Below, piece by piece: positions 8,150 through 19,700 of a stretch of DNA of 64,000 bases. A program made the translations under genes and the position numbers. Source of the DNA: Bradyrhizobium sp. SZCCHNS1050 (GTDB taxonomy: Bacteria > Pseudomonadota > Alphaproteobacteria > Rhizobiales > Xanthobacteraceae); contig NZ_JAUETR010000001.1 of the NCBI RefSeq assembly GCF_032484785.1, positions 1,240,001 through 1,304,000 of the forward strand, given 5' to 3'. Position 1 is the first letter of the stretch; the number at the start of each line of letters is the position of its first letter. The notes under the pieces are model-generated. The model was not told the DNA's origin, searched no databases, and worked only from the letters and a program-made list of their open reading frames with translations.

Positions 8150-9952
8150 TCACCCCCGAACACGCCAAACCGCGATTTTGGACGAGGATGCGAGTCCCAA
8201 TGGCTCGAGAAATTCAGGAACTTCGCCTCGAGCCAACAATGATTCTAAGCCATCCGGAGCGCGCTCAATAACGTTACGATTTGGAGATGTCCGACACGTG
8301 ACCACATAATCGACGTGGTAATCTCGTAGCATCTGATGCGCAACCGGCGCTGGCGCAAGCATGAGCTTGAGCATCGCGAGATTGCCATCGTTATTCCGGT
8401 GGTATGGGGCCGCAAACACGGCGTGTTTCGTCGCAGCCAATATGGCCGGGCCGAGATCGATCGGCGCCATGACGCGTCCTCTCGCCAATAGCCCCATAGG
8501 CTCGGCATCCGAAACACTTTGGCATCGGGACTCGTCAGGTTCAAATACCATTTCAGTCGGCTCTACCATCGAATCGATCAGTGGTTTCGCGCAATTTCCA
8601 AGTACCGCGAACATGACCGGAGACAAGACGAACGCCACCAAAACGAGGCTGCTTGTCTGGGCAAGCGATGGCCAGATGAAGACGGCGGCTGCGGCGAATA
8701 TTGGCGCTGCCGCCATGGCAGCCCCGCCTGTTCCGCGCATTTCCCACACGCTGATCGCAATCAACGTCGCGAGGGCAGCGACACCAACACCCCACCGAAA
8801 TCGATCAACCGGGTTGGCTCGCAAAAATGCCGCTGCCGCGATTGCCATTGTTATAAGAGGAAACGCGTAAAAGCCGAGTACTTCCTCTGGACCGATCCGG
8901 ATCATCTCCGCCAGGGATACGGTCTCCTGAACATGATCGAGCCATAGAGAAACGACCAGCGGATCAAGCTGCGAATACGGCAACACCAGCGATCGCGCAA
9001 AAAGCAGGACGAACGCACCGAGCAAGGCGATCACGGTTCCGGTCGCAGTGCCAACACGCAGCCATAGCGAGGATCGGTAACGCTCAATTCCAACCATTAG
9101 CACCAGGCCAACGCTCCCGCCCACGGTCAACAAAAGCAGCGGGCCCCCGAACGCGTCAAGCACGGGCAACGTTAGTTCCTCTGCCGGAACCAACGCAAAT
9201 CCGAGAGCCGCCGATGATGCGGCTAGCGCGAGAGCAAAGGCCGAGACTTCGCGCGCAACCTCTCCACCACGCCAGACAAAAAGACCCGCCATGGCACCGC
9301 ATATCGTGACGATCACCGGCAGGATCTCAACTCCGATTGCGAGCGACACAGATCCGGTCAACGCTGCGAGCGCCGCCCTGGTCGCGCTTCGATCGGCCTG
9401 GATCGCAAAGAGAAGCATCAGGAGCAAGAGATCGATTTGCACGTTGTGATGATCGATCGCGCCCGGCTTGAAGTGAATCAATGCTGGCGCTGCCAGCATA
9501 GCCAGCACAGCTGCGCCCAGCGATGAGGCCGCGACGCCTTCGCTCATACGGTAGGCAATCGTCCCGACGAGCACGAGAGCCACGAGAAGCAGAAGTATTG
9601 GCCAGACGAACAGCGTTACCGCTTCCGCATGGAGCGGACCGATCAAAGGTTTCAAGGTCAGGATCGATATAGCTAGTGGCAGATCGACAATCCGCGACCA
9701 ATGCATAAGCACGCCGGATGGACCCAGGCGGTATTGCCGGAGATCCCACCAGGCCTGGCCGTCGAGAAAATCCCGGATTTCGACAAGACGCATCGCATCA
9801 TCGGTCGACATGGCGTCGAAAACGCCGCCCCTGATCGAGAGCAGCTTGAACGCCATCGCCGCAGTAAGCCCCAGCACCAGGATCAGAACGCCGACGGCTC
9901 TTGCTCTGCCCTGGCTTGCAACCGAGTTTGAACCCGAAACGGCGTCTGACAT
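8150..9952 (-). CDS. polytopic GT-C-like membrane glycosyltransferase
   Basis: A 600-residue integral membrane protein with about a dozen hydrophobic spans. The first large external loop carries a conserved-looking acidic pair in STDDAMRLVEIRDFLDGQ, followed by WWDLRQYRLGPSGVLMHWSR. GT-C-fold enzymes that use lipid-linked sugars keep such acidic motifs in this loop. A DHHNVQIDLL motif lies in a later loop, and a soluble region of about 130 residues ends the protein. Donor and acceptor are unknown. I chose ATG 9950-9952 (MSDAVSGSN) since the first span follows closely; the frame is open upstream but reads as non-coding. It is the last of three leftward envelope genes in the island. Confidence 0.72.
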   Translation of the reverse strand: MSDAVSGSNSVASQGRARAVGVLILVLGLTAAMAFKLLSIRGGVFDAMSTDDAMRLVEIRDFLDGQAWWDLRQYRLGPSGVLMHWSRIVDLPLAISILTLKPLIGPLHAEAVTLFVWPILLLLVALVLVGTIAYRMSEGVAASSLGAAVLAMLAAPALIHFKPGAIDHHNVQIDLLLLMLLFAIQADRSATRAALAALTGSVSLAIGVEILPVIVTICGAMAGLFVWRGGEVAREVSAFALALAASSAALGFALVPAEELTLPVLDAFGGPLLLLTVGGSVGLVLMVGIERYRSSLWLRVGTATGTVIALLGAFVLLFARSLVLPYSQLDPLVVSLWLDHVQETVSLAEMIRIGPEEVLGFYAFPLITMAIAAAAFLRANPVDRFRWGVGVAALATLIAISVWEMRGTGGAAMAAAPIFAAAAVFIWPSLAQTSSLVLVAFVLSPVMFAVLGNCAKPLIDSMVEPTEMVFEPDESRCQSVSDAEPMGLLARGRVMAPIDLGPAILAATKHAVFAAPYHRNNDGNLAMLKLMLAPAPVAHQMLRDYHVDYVVTCRTSPNRNVIERAPDGLESLLARGEVPEFLEPLGLASSSKIAVWRVRG

Positions 9953-10152
9953 GGTGAGCCCACTGGTTTCCGCAGCATCAACAACCGAGTTTAACTGGAG
10001 CAGCACGCACCGCGTCGAACTGCACAACGTCTGCACAGCACTGAGCCCATCGGGTTCAAGTGGTCCGCGAGCTGCAGATATCGAGCCGATTCGTCGCTCC
10101 CGCCGGCCCCAACGCGGCCCATCTGGCAGCGCCACCAAGATGTGACCCGGAT

Positions 10153-11151
10153 TTACTCCGACGAAGATCCTGCGTTTGGCATAGCGGACGGCCAATAAGC
10201 GGGCCATTGCGTGCGGCGCTGTGACCTGACAGATACAGATCTCAAGAAGTGCTTGACCATCACGATAGACCCGCCAGCCACAGCGGCGCCTCCGATGAGG
10301 TCGATGATGTAGTGCGCACCGATCAGGGGCGTCGCGGCAACCATCCAGGTATTGAGCGCGATCGACGCCGGCCGCAAAACTCGGATCGGCCACAAAGCCC
10401 AGATATAAAGAACTGCCGACGCCGTGTGGAAGCTTGGGAATGATACGATGCCCGCTAGCCTGAGCACGTCGAGCTGTCGTAACGACCCATCTCGTAACGC
10501 GAAAATATCCCGAAGCTGCGCCGCGTAATTTGTCGAGTCAACCTTCGGGAATTGCTCGCCCGGCGACAATCCCAGACCATAGTAGGTCCCTATGGCCGGA
10601 ATGAAGGCGGACACGACAATCGTTACAGCGAGTGCAACGCTCAACGTCAGCACGAATTGCTGAAGTCGCAAGAACCGCGATCCCATCGCCAAAACGATCG
10701 GGATCGCGAGCAGGGGCCACTTGATGAAGCCGTATCCAACTTTCAAGTAGTGCACGATCCAGCTGTGGGCATTGAAAAACGCTGCAATCCCCTGGGGATC
10801 AAACCCAATTGCGCGGTCGATCCACAATAGGCTCTGATCCTGTAGGGGCCAATTCATCGCGTTTGCGACATAACTAAGAGGGCCAGCGATCGCCGTGAGC
10901 AATATGATCTGAGCTGTGACACCAAACCAGAAGACAAGTTTAGGATCCGCAGAAGCCTGCCTGATGTGGGCATAACCATACGCAATACTCGCAAGCGAAA
11001 TCGCAATAGCAACGAGAACTCCGAAACCCATTGGCTCCAAGGAAAAGTCGGAGTACGTCAAGGCACTCAACAGCGCCGCGCCAAACAGAGCGATTGGCAG
11101 CCAATTGAGATTGAGTGTTTGCCACGCGAGGCTTTCTTCGTCGGCTTTCAT
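10153..11151 (-). CDS. PAP2-superfamily membrane phosphatase/phosphotransferase
   Basis: A 332-residue membrane protein with about six spans. The PAP2 active site is split as usual: SFPSFHTASAVLYIW (PSxH motif with the first catalytic His) and IGAHYIIDLIGG (HxxxD motif with the nucleophilic His). The arrangement resembles bacterial relatives of inositolphosphorylceramide synthase (Aur1-type) more than small undecaprenyl-pyrophosphate phosphatases, but the substrate is not decided. It lies 200 bases upstream of the GT-C-like gene and is likely cotranscribed leftward with it. A second protein of the same family lies at 32731 in the island. Confidence 0.85.
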   Translation of the reverse strand: MKADEESLAWQTLNLNWLPIALFGAALLSALTYSDFSLEPMGFGVLVAIAISLASIAYGYAHIRQASADPKLVFWFGVTAQIILLTAIAGPLSYVANAMNWPLQDQSLLWIDRAIGFDPQGIAAFFNAHSWIVHYLKVGYGFIKWPLLAIPIVLAMGSRFLRLQQFVLTLSVALAVTIVVSAFIPAIGTYYGLGLSPGEQFPKVDSTNYAAQLRDIFALRDGSLRQLDVLRLAGIVSFPSFHTASAVLYIWALWPIRVLRPASIALNTWMVAATPLIGAHYIIDLIGGAAVAGGSIVMVKHFLRSVSVRSQRRTQWPAYWPSAMPNAGSSSE

Positions 11152-11727
11152 GCCTGCAGGCCATCGTTTCCTTCAACGAAGCTCTTTTGACGATCGCGAG
11201 CGCAACATCTGACGAAAGCACGGAACATTGGATCGCATTCCCAGGGAGCTGATCGCGGCACATCTCTCAAGCAGGGCTCTTTAACCCGGCGGCCAGTGGC
11301 CCGCAGATCACCCGATCTCTCACCCCGCAAAATTACGGGACAAAACTTAAGGTAGTGTGAAAGGGGAGATCCTGAGATTCACGAGTCACAAACGAGGCGC
11401 GTTCTGAAGCCATTTGCAGAGCGGCCGGATTCATGAGAGGGCATTTTGGTAGATCTGGCTGGACACAATTCTCTCACCGGTTGCGTACCATTGTGGAACC
11501 TGTGCCGCGGCTTTTGCGCGGGGATATAACGCCGCGCGATCTCTAGGCTACGGCAGCAACGAAACCACGCTTTACAATCGTTTGGCCGGTGAGCGAGAGC
11601 CCTGGAGTAGATCGGTGAAGCAGAGCGGGCGTTGGTGGAAACCTCGCCGTCAACTTTCTACGCAAATGCGCATGAGCTTCTGCCGCTCCGGGGGATGCAG
11701 TACCTGGCGATATCCCTCGGCGCCACG
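11152..11727. other. intergenic region in the envelope gene set
   Basis: About 575 bases between the 3' end of the GT-C-like gene to the right and the PAP2 gene to the left. It probably includes the leftward promoter for the PAP2 gene. I see no gene, RNA or strong palindrome. Confidence 0.45.
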
Positions 11728-13230
11728 TCAGCGCGCGACAGCGGGCCTGACATAGACACTTTCGTACTTCCCGATATGGTCCTCAGTCCAGCCTCGCTTT
11801 CCTACGAGGAACTGCCTCAATTCATCATGCCCCTTAAGCCACACGACAGCATCGATATGGTACTTCTCGAGCACCTCATCCCAGGCGGCTTCATCGACCT
11901 CCCAATGCACGAGCTTGAAGTAGTCGCGGAGCAACTCATCAGGATAAGCCGTGGCCGCTCGGCCGTCGACAAAGAGCCGGACTGATCCATGGGTAAGGAA
12001 GATCAGATATCCTCCAACATTCCAATGGTTAAGCACCCGCGCATGCGCAAAATGCTTCTCCAGGTATTCGGCGTCCTGCTCCGACAACATGTTTGGCAAT
12101 GCCAAAGCCGGCTGTACTCGGATAAAAGTAACCGGAAGGACACATGCGCCAACGAGCGCTGCAGTCAGAAGCGCGCGCTGAATTTGCGGCTTGGGCAGCC
12201 GAGTGGGAAGAAGCCGATCGAGATGAAGAGCCACCGGCACCGTCGAAAAGATGAAAAAGAATGACATGTATCGAAACTGGGAAAGTCCGAGCGCGAGAAA
12301 TGCCCAACACAGAATGCGGTGCTCAGCGCGGATTTTCGCCGTTACGCCGTACCGCAGTTCCAGCGCGATGAACACAATAATGTAGGCCATTCCGGGAAGG
12401 CTGCCCGGAATTTCGACATTGTGAGAATAGGGAAGCCACTCTCCAATATGTCCCTGAACAAAGTGTCCCAAGGTAGCGGCCACGCCTTTGTAGATTTTCC
12501 AGCCGAGCGGATTGACGAAGGTAGCGGCTAGGCAGCCGCAACCAGCCACTACGATGGCCCTTAAGTTGTTCCAGTCACCTCGGAGAATGGCCCCGCCACC
12601 GAAGACAGCGAGGATCATGAAGCCAAGCACGAATCCACCGTGCAAATTCACCCAGAGCACCATCAGCAAGGGTAGCAACAACAGTTTGGTCGGCCGCAAA
12701 CACTCCCGGTAGAAGACCACGCTGAATACCATGGTCGCGATGTTGGGAGATGCTGCGAGATAGCTGTTAGGCGCCGTATCGTAGGAGGGATACAGCAGGC
12801 AAACCGCAAATGTCCCGATGCAGGCGGCGAACGCGGAAGCGCCACTTCGCAAGCAAGCCGACGTGAGATATCCAGCGATCAGGATTCCGCACACCAAGAC
12901 GAGGACAACAAGACCTGCGTATCCGCTGAACTTGAAGATTGTGCTGGCAACCACGTCCCATAGCCACGAGAGGTTGAACCACTGTTGGGTCCCGAGGGTG
13001 AACGACCAGGGATCCTGGAAGGGGATGCGCTCTTCGGTTCGAATCAAGTCGCCAGCGGCAAGATGCCAGCCAAGGTCGTAATGACTTAGGACGAGTGATG
13101 CGTTGGAAAGATAGAAAACGCTCAAAAGAGAGATCAGGAACGCGTAAGTTCCCAAGTGGTGCGACGGCGGCTGATCGGTCGCAGCCGACGTGGCCAGCAC
13201 CTCACGCCCGGGTAACGTCTGCTCGCACAT
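11728..13230 (-). CDS. polytopic membrane protein, GT-C-like
   Basis: A 500-residue membrane protein with about ten spans and a C-terminal soluble domain of about 110 residues. The first loop has SHYDLGWHLAAGDLI then IPFQDPWSFT. A D-x-x-WHL-x-x-G motif here is typical of GT-C-like proteins of unknown specificity that use polyprenyl-linked sugars. The C-terminal domain has beta strands around GGYLIFLTHGSVRLFVDGRA, as in related dolichyl-phosphate-mannose-type proteins. I chose ATG 13228-13230 (MCEQTLPGR), with GGAAGG about 12 bases upstream. Together with the PAP2 and second GT-C gene it forms a set probably modifying a surface glycan or lipid; the substrate is unknown. Confidence 0.68.
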   Translation of the reverse strand: MCEQTLPGREVLATSAATDQPPSHHLGTYAFLISLLSVFYLSNASLVLSHYDLGWHLAAGDLIRTEERIPFQDPWSFTLGTQQWFNLSWLWDVVASTIFKFSGYAGLVVLVLVCGILIAGYLTSACLRSGASAFAACIGTFAVCLLYPSYDTAPNSYLAASPNIATMVFSVVFYRECLRPTKLLLLPLLMVLWVNLHGGFVLGFMILAVFGGGAILRGDWNNLRAIVVAGCGCLAATFVNPLGWKIYKGVAATLGHFVQGHIGEWLPYSHNVEIPGSLPGMAYIIVFIALELRYGVTAKIRAEHRILCWAFLALGLSQFRYMSFFFIFSTVPVALHLDRLLPTRLPKPQIQRALLTAALVGACVLPVTFIRVQPALALPNMLSEQDAEYLEKHFAHARVLNHWNVGGYLIFLTHGSVRLFVDGRAATAYPDELLRDYFKLVHWEVDEAAWDEVLEKYHIDAVVWLKGHDELRQFLVGKRGWTEDHIGKYESVYVRPAVAR

Positions 13231-13713
13231 GTTGTACTTCTGCCTTCCGAGCAGCGCGCGCAACCCACTTCGATACCGATACTTTTGCGCTACCTGTACC
13301 TGAATACGGGAGGGCGTCTAAGGCGGAGTAAAAAACACGTTCGCATCGATCTCCTCGCACGGACAAATGGACGCTGGTTAACAAGTTATAAATGACAGAT
13401 GTGCCCGGGCCGGCTGATGGAAACGGCGTTTTGGACGGGCGTCCCCAGAGGCGAGGAAGTGCCGCCGTCATCGCGATGAAGGTGAGTCTTGTCAACGATC
13501 GTAGCTGGCTTGCCGCGACAGTCGACGAGGGACTTACTTCCCCCTCGTTTGGCGCCGAGATTGAGGTGTTCGCCATCCTGCAGAATCACTAGTTGCTGGC
13601 ATGGCCGGCAGCAGAGGATCCGGAGGCACGTCGGCAAGCAGGCCGAGTTGAGATTGAACTGGTGCGCCCGACGAGTCGAGCGAGCCAGCTTTCGTCTCCG
13701 TGTACCTCACTCT
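13231..13713. other. intergenic region with possible transposase remnant
   Basis: About 480 bases. On the minus strand a short frame at about 13390-13600 (GAKRGGSKSLVDCRGKPATI) faintly recalls the SRGG-x-TTKIH region of IS5-type transposases, but the catalytic residues are not visible. I treat it as unassigned. The RTX gene ends at its right edge. Confidence 0.3.
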
Positions 13714-16700
13714 CTACGCGTGCCAAGCGGCCGCAATCGATGCCTGCAAGCTCGGGTCGCTGGACGCTGCCTGGCTCCCTGCGCTGGTCGGATCGAAGCC
13801 CGCATGGCTAGACGAATAGCTCGCCATGGCCTGGACCAGCTGCGAGATCTGGCTGTCAATCTTGAGACCCCTGGCGGTGATCTCCTGCAGCTGGTTCGAT
13901 GGCGCCGAAAACCAGTTCTTGATCGTGACGTTCTGAGTCGTGCCGAGCAGGTCGATCTGCAGATCGTTGCCGGACTGCAGGAACCAGAGATCGTTGTCCG
14001 TCACGCCCGTTCCGAAAGCTAGCTGTCCGCTGGCGGTAGAGCTGCTCGCAGTTCCGTTCACGATCGTCTCCTGGCCCGCGCCGAACAGATACCGATCGTT
14101 TCCTCCGCCACCGATAAACGTGTCATTGCCGGCGCCGCCAACAAAAACTTCAGAGCTAGCTGTTCCTGCCAGCGTAGCCGAACCTGCTGTGCCGGTAGAG
14201 CCGGTCCCGACCACGAGCTGCACCTGCTGGTCGGCAAATCCGAGCGAAGCAATGCCGGACAGCGTGTCGGTTCCGTCCGGACTGCCGCTGCGCAGGTCGC
14301 TGACCACGACCTGATTAGCCGAATTCAAAGATACCGTGTAGTTCGCAAAGTTGCCGGAGAATGCGGCCGTATCAACCCCGCCCCCACCGACGATCACATC
14401 GTTGCCTCCGGATCCGACGAATATCTCGTTGGCCGCGGAGCCGCTCAGCGCATCGACGCCCGCCGTTCCCGAGACGACCCCGATCGCTGCGTCAGCAAAG
14501 ATCAGCTGCGTCAGGCCGACCGCGGAATTGGCTCCCGATGCGCCTGCACGAGTGTCCAGGATCAAGACATCGCCGAAGGCATCGGCGGCAAATCGATAGC
14601 TGCCGTAGCTTCCGGCAAAGATCAGGCTGCCGGTCGCAGTTGCAAAACTGTTTGCTCCTGCCGGCGCCGTCAGCGTCACGACCTCGCCGCCTCCATTCTG
14701 GAAGTAGCGAACCTCGACCGCATGCGACCCGATCCCCAGTGTCACCTGGCCGGAGACCGTGTTATTGCCGTGCAGCCCGTCATTGTTCACGACCCGCACG
14801 CCATCGATGTAGAGTGCGGAGCCGTCGTCGGAAGCGAGGCTGAACGTATAGGTTCCAGCCGTCGTGATGGTGAGGTTGGCCTGGTAGGCCGTCGCGAAAT
14901 TGACGTGCGACGAGGCTGGCCAGGCTGCGTCTGCGGTACCCGAGATCTGGGACACTGTCGTCACGAAGCTCGGCGCAGCCCCCCAGTTGATGTCCGATAG
15001 TTGCGACGGTCCGGAGGACAGAGCAAAAAACTTGGCGACGAATCCTTGTTGACCGTGCCACGCTCCCGCTATTGCGCTCTGCACCGCCAAATCGCCCGGG
15101 ACCTGCGAGGCCGACGCCGGATCAAAGCCCGGATGAGCCACCGCATAGGCCGACATCGCTTGAACCAGAGTCCCGATCGCGCTGCCATCGAGGACCGTCG
15201 TTCCTGCAGTGATGGTCTGCAATTGACTGGCGGAGCCGGTAAACCAATTCGCGACCGTCACCCGTGTCGTAGTCCCGAGCACGGCGATCACGAGATTATT
15301 GCCCGATTGTGTGAACCACAGCTTCTGCGCCGTAATCCCGCTGCCGAAATCGACCTGGTTCTTCGCACCAAGTGTGGCCGAAAGATTGATGGTGGCCTGC
15401 CCCGTTGTCGACGATGTCCGGAACAGGTTGGTGCGGGTGCCGCCGAATGCCGTCTCGGCTCCGTCACCAAGCACGAAGATGTTCGATCCCGTGGCGTTTC
15501 CGACCAGCGTTGGATTGCTGCTGCTTCCATTCCAGGTAAAGGTCTGAGATGCGTCCCTGACCGCCGCTCGGTCCCAGACGGTGCCGTCGGCAAACCGGAC
15601 TTGCTGGACGCCGCTGGTGCTCGACTGCACCATGTTGTCGATCCTGATCAGATCGCCATTGCTGCCGATCGTGAGGATCCAGTCGTTGCCGTTCGAGGAT
15701 GTAGCGACCGACACGTCGGACGGCCGGATTCCGGTCCCGAGGGACAGCACATTGGCCGCCGTGCTCGAGCTGTCGGTCTCGTCGATCTCAAGCTGGCCAT
15801 ATCCGGTGTTGAACACGAAGATGTCGTTGCCGCCGCGCCCGTGCGCGACATCATTACCTCCCTTGCCGTCGAATATGTCGGCTCCCAGCGAACCCCAGAG
15901 AACGTCGTTGGCGGCAGTACCTGTCGTCTCCAGCGCGAGCAGCTGTTGCCTCGACCACACTGTTCCGTCGGCGAACCGCAGCGTCTGGATGCCTCCCGTG
16001 CTCGTCAGATCGCCGTGAATATCAATCTTGTCGGTGTCGTCGTTCCGGATACGAAGGATCAGGTCGGCGCCATTCTCGACCTGGACGTAAACATCCTGCG
16101 CAGAGATGCCTGCCCCCAAATTGATCGTGCCCGTCGCGCCGTTCAGATTGATGTCGGTCCGTCCGACGCCGCGGCTGTACAGCAACGTGTTGGCGCCTCC
16201 CACCGACGCCGCATTTGCAAAATTGACCGAGACATTACTAGCGCTGATTTCATAGACGTTCGAACCGTAGGCCGAGCCGGACAGCGTGGTCGACGAGGTG
16301 TTGCCGAGCCAGGTAAACGTGATCGGCACGGACGCTGTACCACCCAGGGCGATCGAGCTGCCGTCGCTGAAAACCAGTTTGTCGATGGAGCTGGTGGCGG
16401 CGCCGCCGCTGACCGTCAAGTCCGAGTGAACGAGAATGTTGTCAGTCGCATTGTTGCGGAACTTGACGATCAGATCGCTGCCGTTAGCCTGCAGCAGCAC
16501 GTCCTGCGCCGTGACGCCAGTGCCGAATTGCAACGTGCCCTTGCTTGCCCCAGGCCACACCGACAGGGCGCCTGAGCCCGTCGCATATTTGATCGTATTC
16601 GTGCCGGCCACCCCGTTACTATAGTTGCCAAATCCAAGATTGCCGGATGCGGAGACCTCGAACACGTTCGAGCCGAAGTTGGTATTGCCGAGATCGAAGC

Positions 16701-19700
16701 CGTTGGTTTTTCCCACCCAGGTGAACGTGATCGGCACGGACGCCGAACCGCCCAGGGCGATCGAGGTACCGTCGCTGAATACCAGGCTGTTGATCGAGCT
16801 GGAGGCCACGCCGCCACTGACCGTCAGGTCCGAGTGAACAAGAATGTTGTCGCTTGCATTGTTGCGGAACTTGACGATCAGATCGCTGCCGTTGGCCTGC
16901 AACAGCACGTCCTGCGCTGTGACGCCGGTGCCGAACTGCAGCGTACCCTTGCTCGCGCCGGGCCACACCGACAGCGCGCCTGAGCCCGCCGCAAACTTGA
17001 TTGTATTGGTGCCGGCAACGCCGTTGCTGTAGTTGCCGAAGCCAAGATTGCCGGACGCGGAGACCTCGAAGACGTTCGAGCCGAAATTGGTGTTTCCTAG
17101 ATCGAAGCCATTGCTGTTGCCGATCCACGTGAAGGTCAGCGGCGCCCCCACCCCCGCGCCCGGCTGCCCGACTGGCAGAACCGTGCCGTCGCTGAAGGCG
17201 ATGCGGATGATGGCGCTGGAAACGCCCCAGGGCTGCACGGTGAGATCCCGCGGCACGGTGATGACGTCGCTGCTGTTCCTGAACCGGATCGTCAGGTCGC
17301 CATTGCCGTTCGCCTGGAAGTAGAGATCGGATGACGAGATCCCGGTTCCCATCCGGATGGTCGTGATCGTATTCGCAACGGTTACTTGGCCGCTTCCAGC
17401 GTTGAACAGATAGGCGTTTGCGTCGCTGCCTCCCGACACGAGGTCAAGGACCTGGGCCTGACTCCAACTCGCACCGTCGGCGAAGCTGATTGTAGAGAGG
17501 GTCCCGTTGCTGAATTGGCCTTTCACAGTGATCGTCTTGCCCGTGGAGATGTTCTGAATGACCAGATCCGCGCCGTTGCCCGGCCGACTCAAGGCTACCG
17601 CGCTGGAGGCAATGCCTTGCATCACCAGCGCGTTGCCGCTGGTACTGTCGTCAATGACATCATTACCACCCACCGAACTGTAGATGTAAGTATCCGTTCC
17701 GCTGCCGCCGTTCAGGTAATCATCTCCGGCGCCCCCACTCAGCGTGTCATTGCCGCCGAGGCCATACAGCGTGTCGTTGCCGCTGGTCCCGACAATCACG
17801 TCGTCGTTCTGGTCAAAGCCAGTAATGTTCGTTGCTCCAGCCGCGATCTGCTGCGCGATATAGGCACTCTCCAGCTGCTGCTTGCTCCATACCGTGCCGT
17901 CGCCGAGCACCACCTGCTCGAGGCCGACACTGGCGCCGCTGTCAAACGCCACCATGCGGACCGAGCCCGCCTGGTCGGTGAAGCTCAACGTCACGTCGCT
18001 GCCGCTGCGGGTGATCACGAGGTTCGAGGCCGTCAGCCCCGCCCCCAGAACCAGCCTGTCGTTCGATCCATCGAACGCGGTGCCATCCGTGATCGTGTCG
18101 TTGCCATCGCCGGCGTTGTAGACGTAGGTGTCCGAGCCACTGCCGCCATCCAGCATGTCGTCGCCGCGTCCGCCGGTCAGTGTGTCGTTGCCACCGAGGC
18201 CATACAGCGTATCGTTGCCGCTGGTTCCACCGATCACGTCGTTGTTCTGGTCGAAGCCGGTGATCGTGGTCGCACCCGCCGCCATCTGCTGCGCGATGTA
18301 GGCGCTCTCCAGCTGCTGCTTGCTCCACACTGTGCCGTCGCCGAGCACCACCTGCTCGAGGCCGACACTGGCGCCACTGTCAAACGCCACCATGCGGACC
18401 GAGCCCGCCTGGTCGGTGAAGCTCAACGTCACGTCGCTACCGTTGCGGCTGATCACAAGGTTCGAGGCCGTCAGCCCTGCCCCCAGACCCAGCCGATCGT
18501 CGGAGCCGTCGAACGCGGTCCCGTCAATGATCGTATCGTTGCCATCGCCGGCGTTGTAAACGTAGGTGTCGGAGCCACTGCCACCATCCAGCGTGTCGTC
18601 GCCGCGTCCGCCGGACAGTGTGTCGTTGCCACCGAGGCCGTACAGCGTGTCGTTGCCGCTGGTCCCGCCAATCACGTCGTTATTCTGATCGAAGCCGGTG
18701 ATCGTGGTCGCGCCCGCAGCCATCTGCTGCGCGATGTAGGCACTCTCCAGCTGCTGCTTGCTCCATACCGTGCCATCGCCGAGCACCACCTGCTCGAGGC
18801 CGACACTGGCGCCGCTGTCGAAGGCCACCATGCGGACCGAGCCTGCCTGGTCGGTGAAGCTCAATGTCACGTCGCTACCATTGCGGCTGATCACGAGATT
18901 CGAGGCCGTCAGCCCCGCTCCCAGAACCAGCCTGTCGTTGGAGCCGTCGAACGCGGTCCCGTCCATGATAGTATCGTTGCCGTCGCCGGCATTGTAGACG
19001 TAGGTGTCGGAGCCGTTGCCGCCATCCAGCGTGTCGTCGCCGCGCCCGCCGGTTAGCGTGTCGTTGCCGCCGAGGCCATACAGGGTGTCGCTACCGCTGG
19101 TGCCGACGATTACGTCGTTGTTCTGATCGAAACCGGTGATCGTGGTCGCGCCGGCCGCGATCTGCTGCGCGATGTAGGCGCTCTCAACCTGCTGCTTGCT
19201 CCACACCGTGCCGTCGCCGAGCACCACCTGCTCCAGGCCGACACTGGCGCCGCTGTCAAACGCCACCATACGGACGGAGCCTGCCTGGTCGGTGAAGCTC
19301 AACGTCACGTCGCTGCCGTTGCGGCTGATCACGAGATTGGAGGCCGTCAGCCCCGCCCCCAGAACCAGCCTGTCGTTGGAGCCGTCGAACGCGGTACCGT
19401 CAATGATCGTATCATTGCCGTCACCGACATTGTAGAGATAGCTGTCCGATCCAGCGCCGCCATCAAGCTGATCATCGCCCAGCCCACCTGCCAGGATATC
19501 TGATCCATTCGTCCCGACGAGCGTGTCATTGCCCGAAGTCCCCCCGACCGAGACCAGCATTTGGAACAGGGTCAACGGCGACCAGACAGTCCCGTCAGCA
19601 AAGACGATCTGCTCAATATTCTGCCAGTCGAGTTCGGCCTTCAGCAATACTGAGCCGCCGTCATTGCCGCCCGCCGTGCTCGGCGCGATCACCAGGGCCA

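Noticed and set aside
17750..19480. Possible CRISPR array
   Set aside because: The regular repeats are 438-bp coding units of the RTX gene without short repeats and unique spacers.
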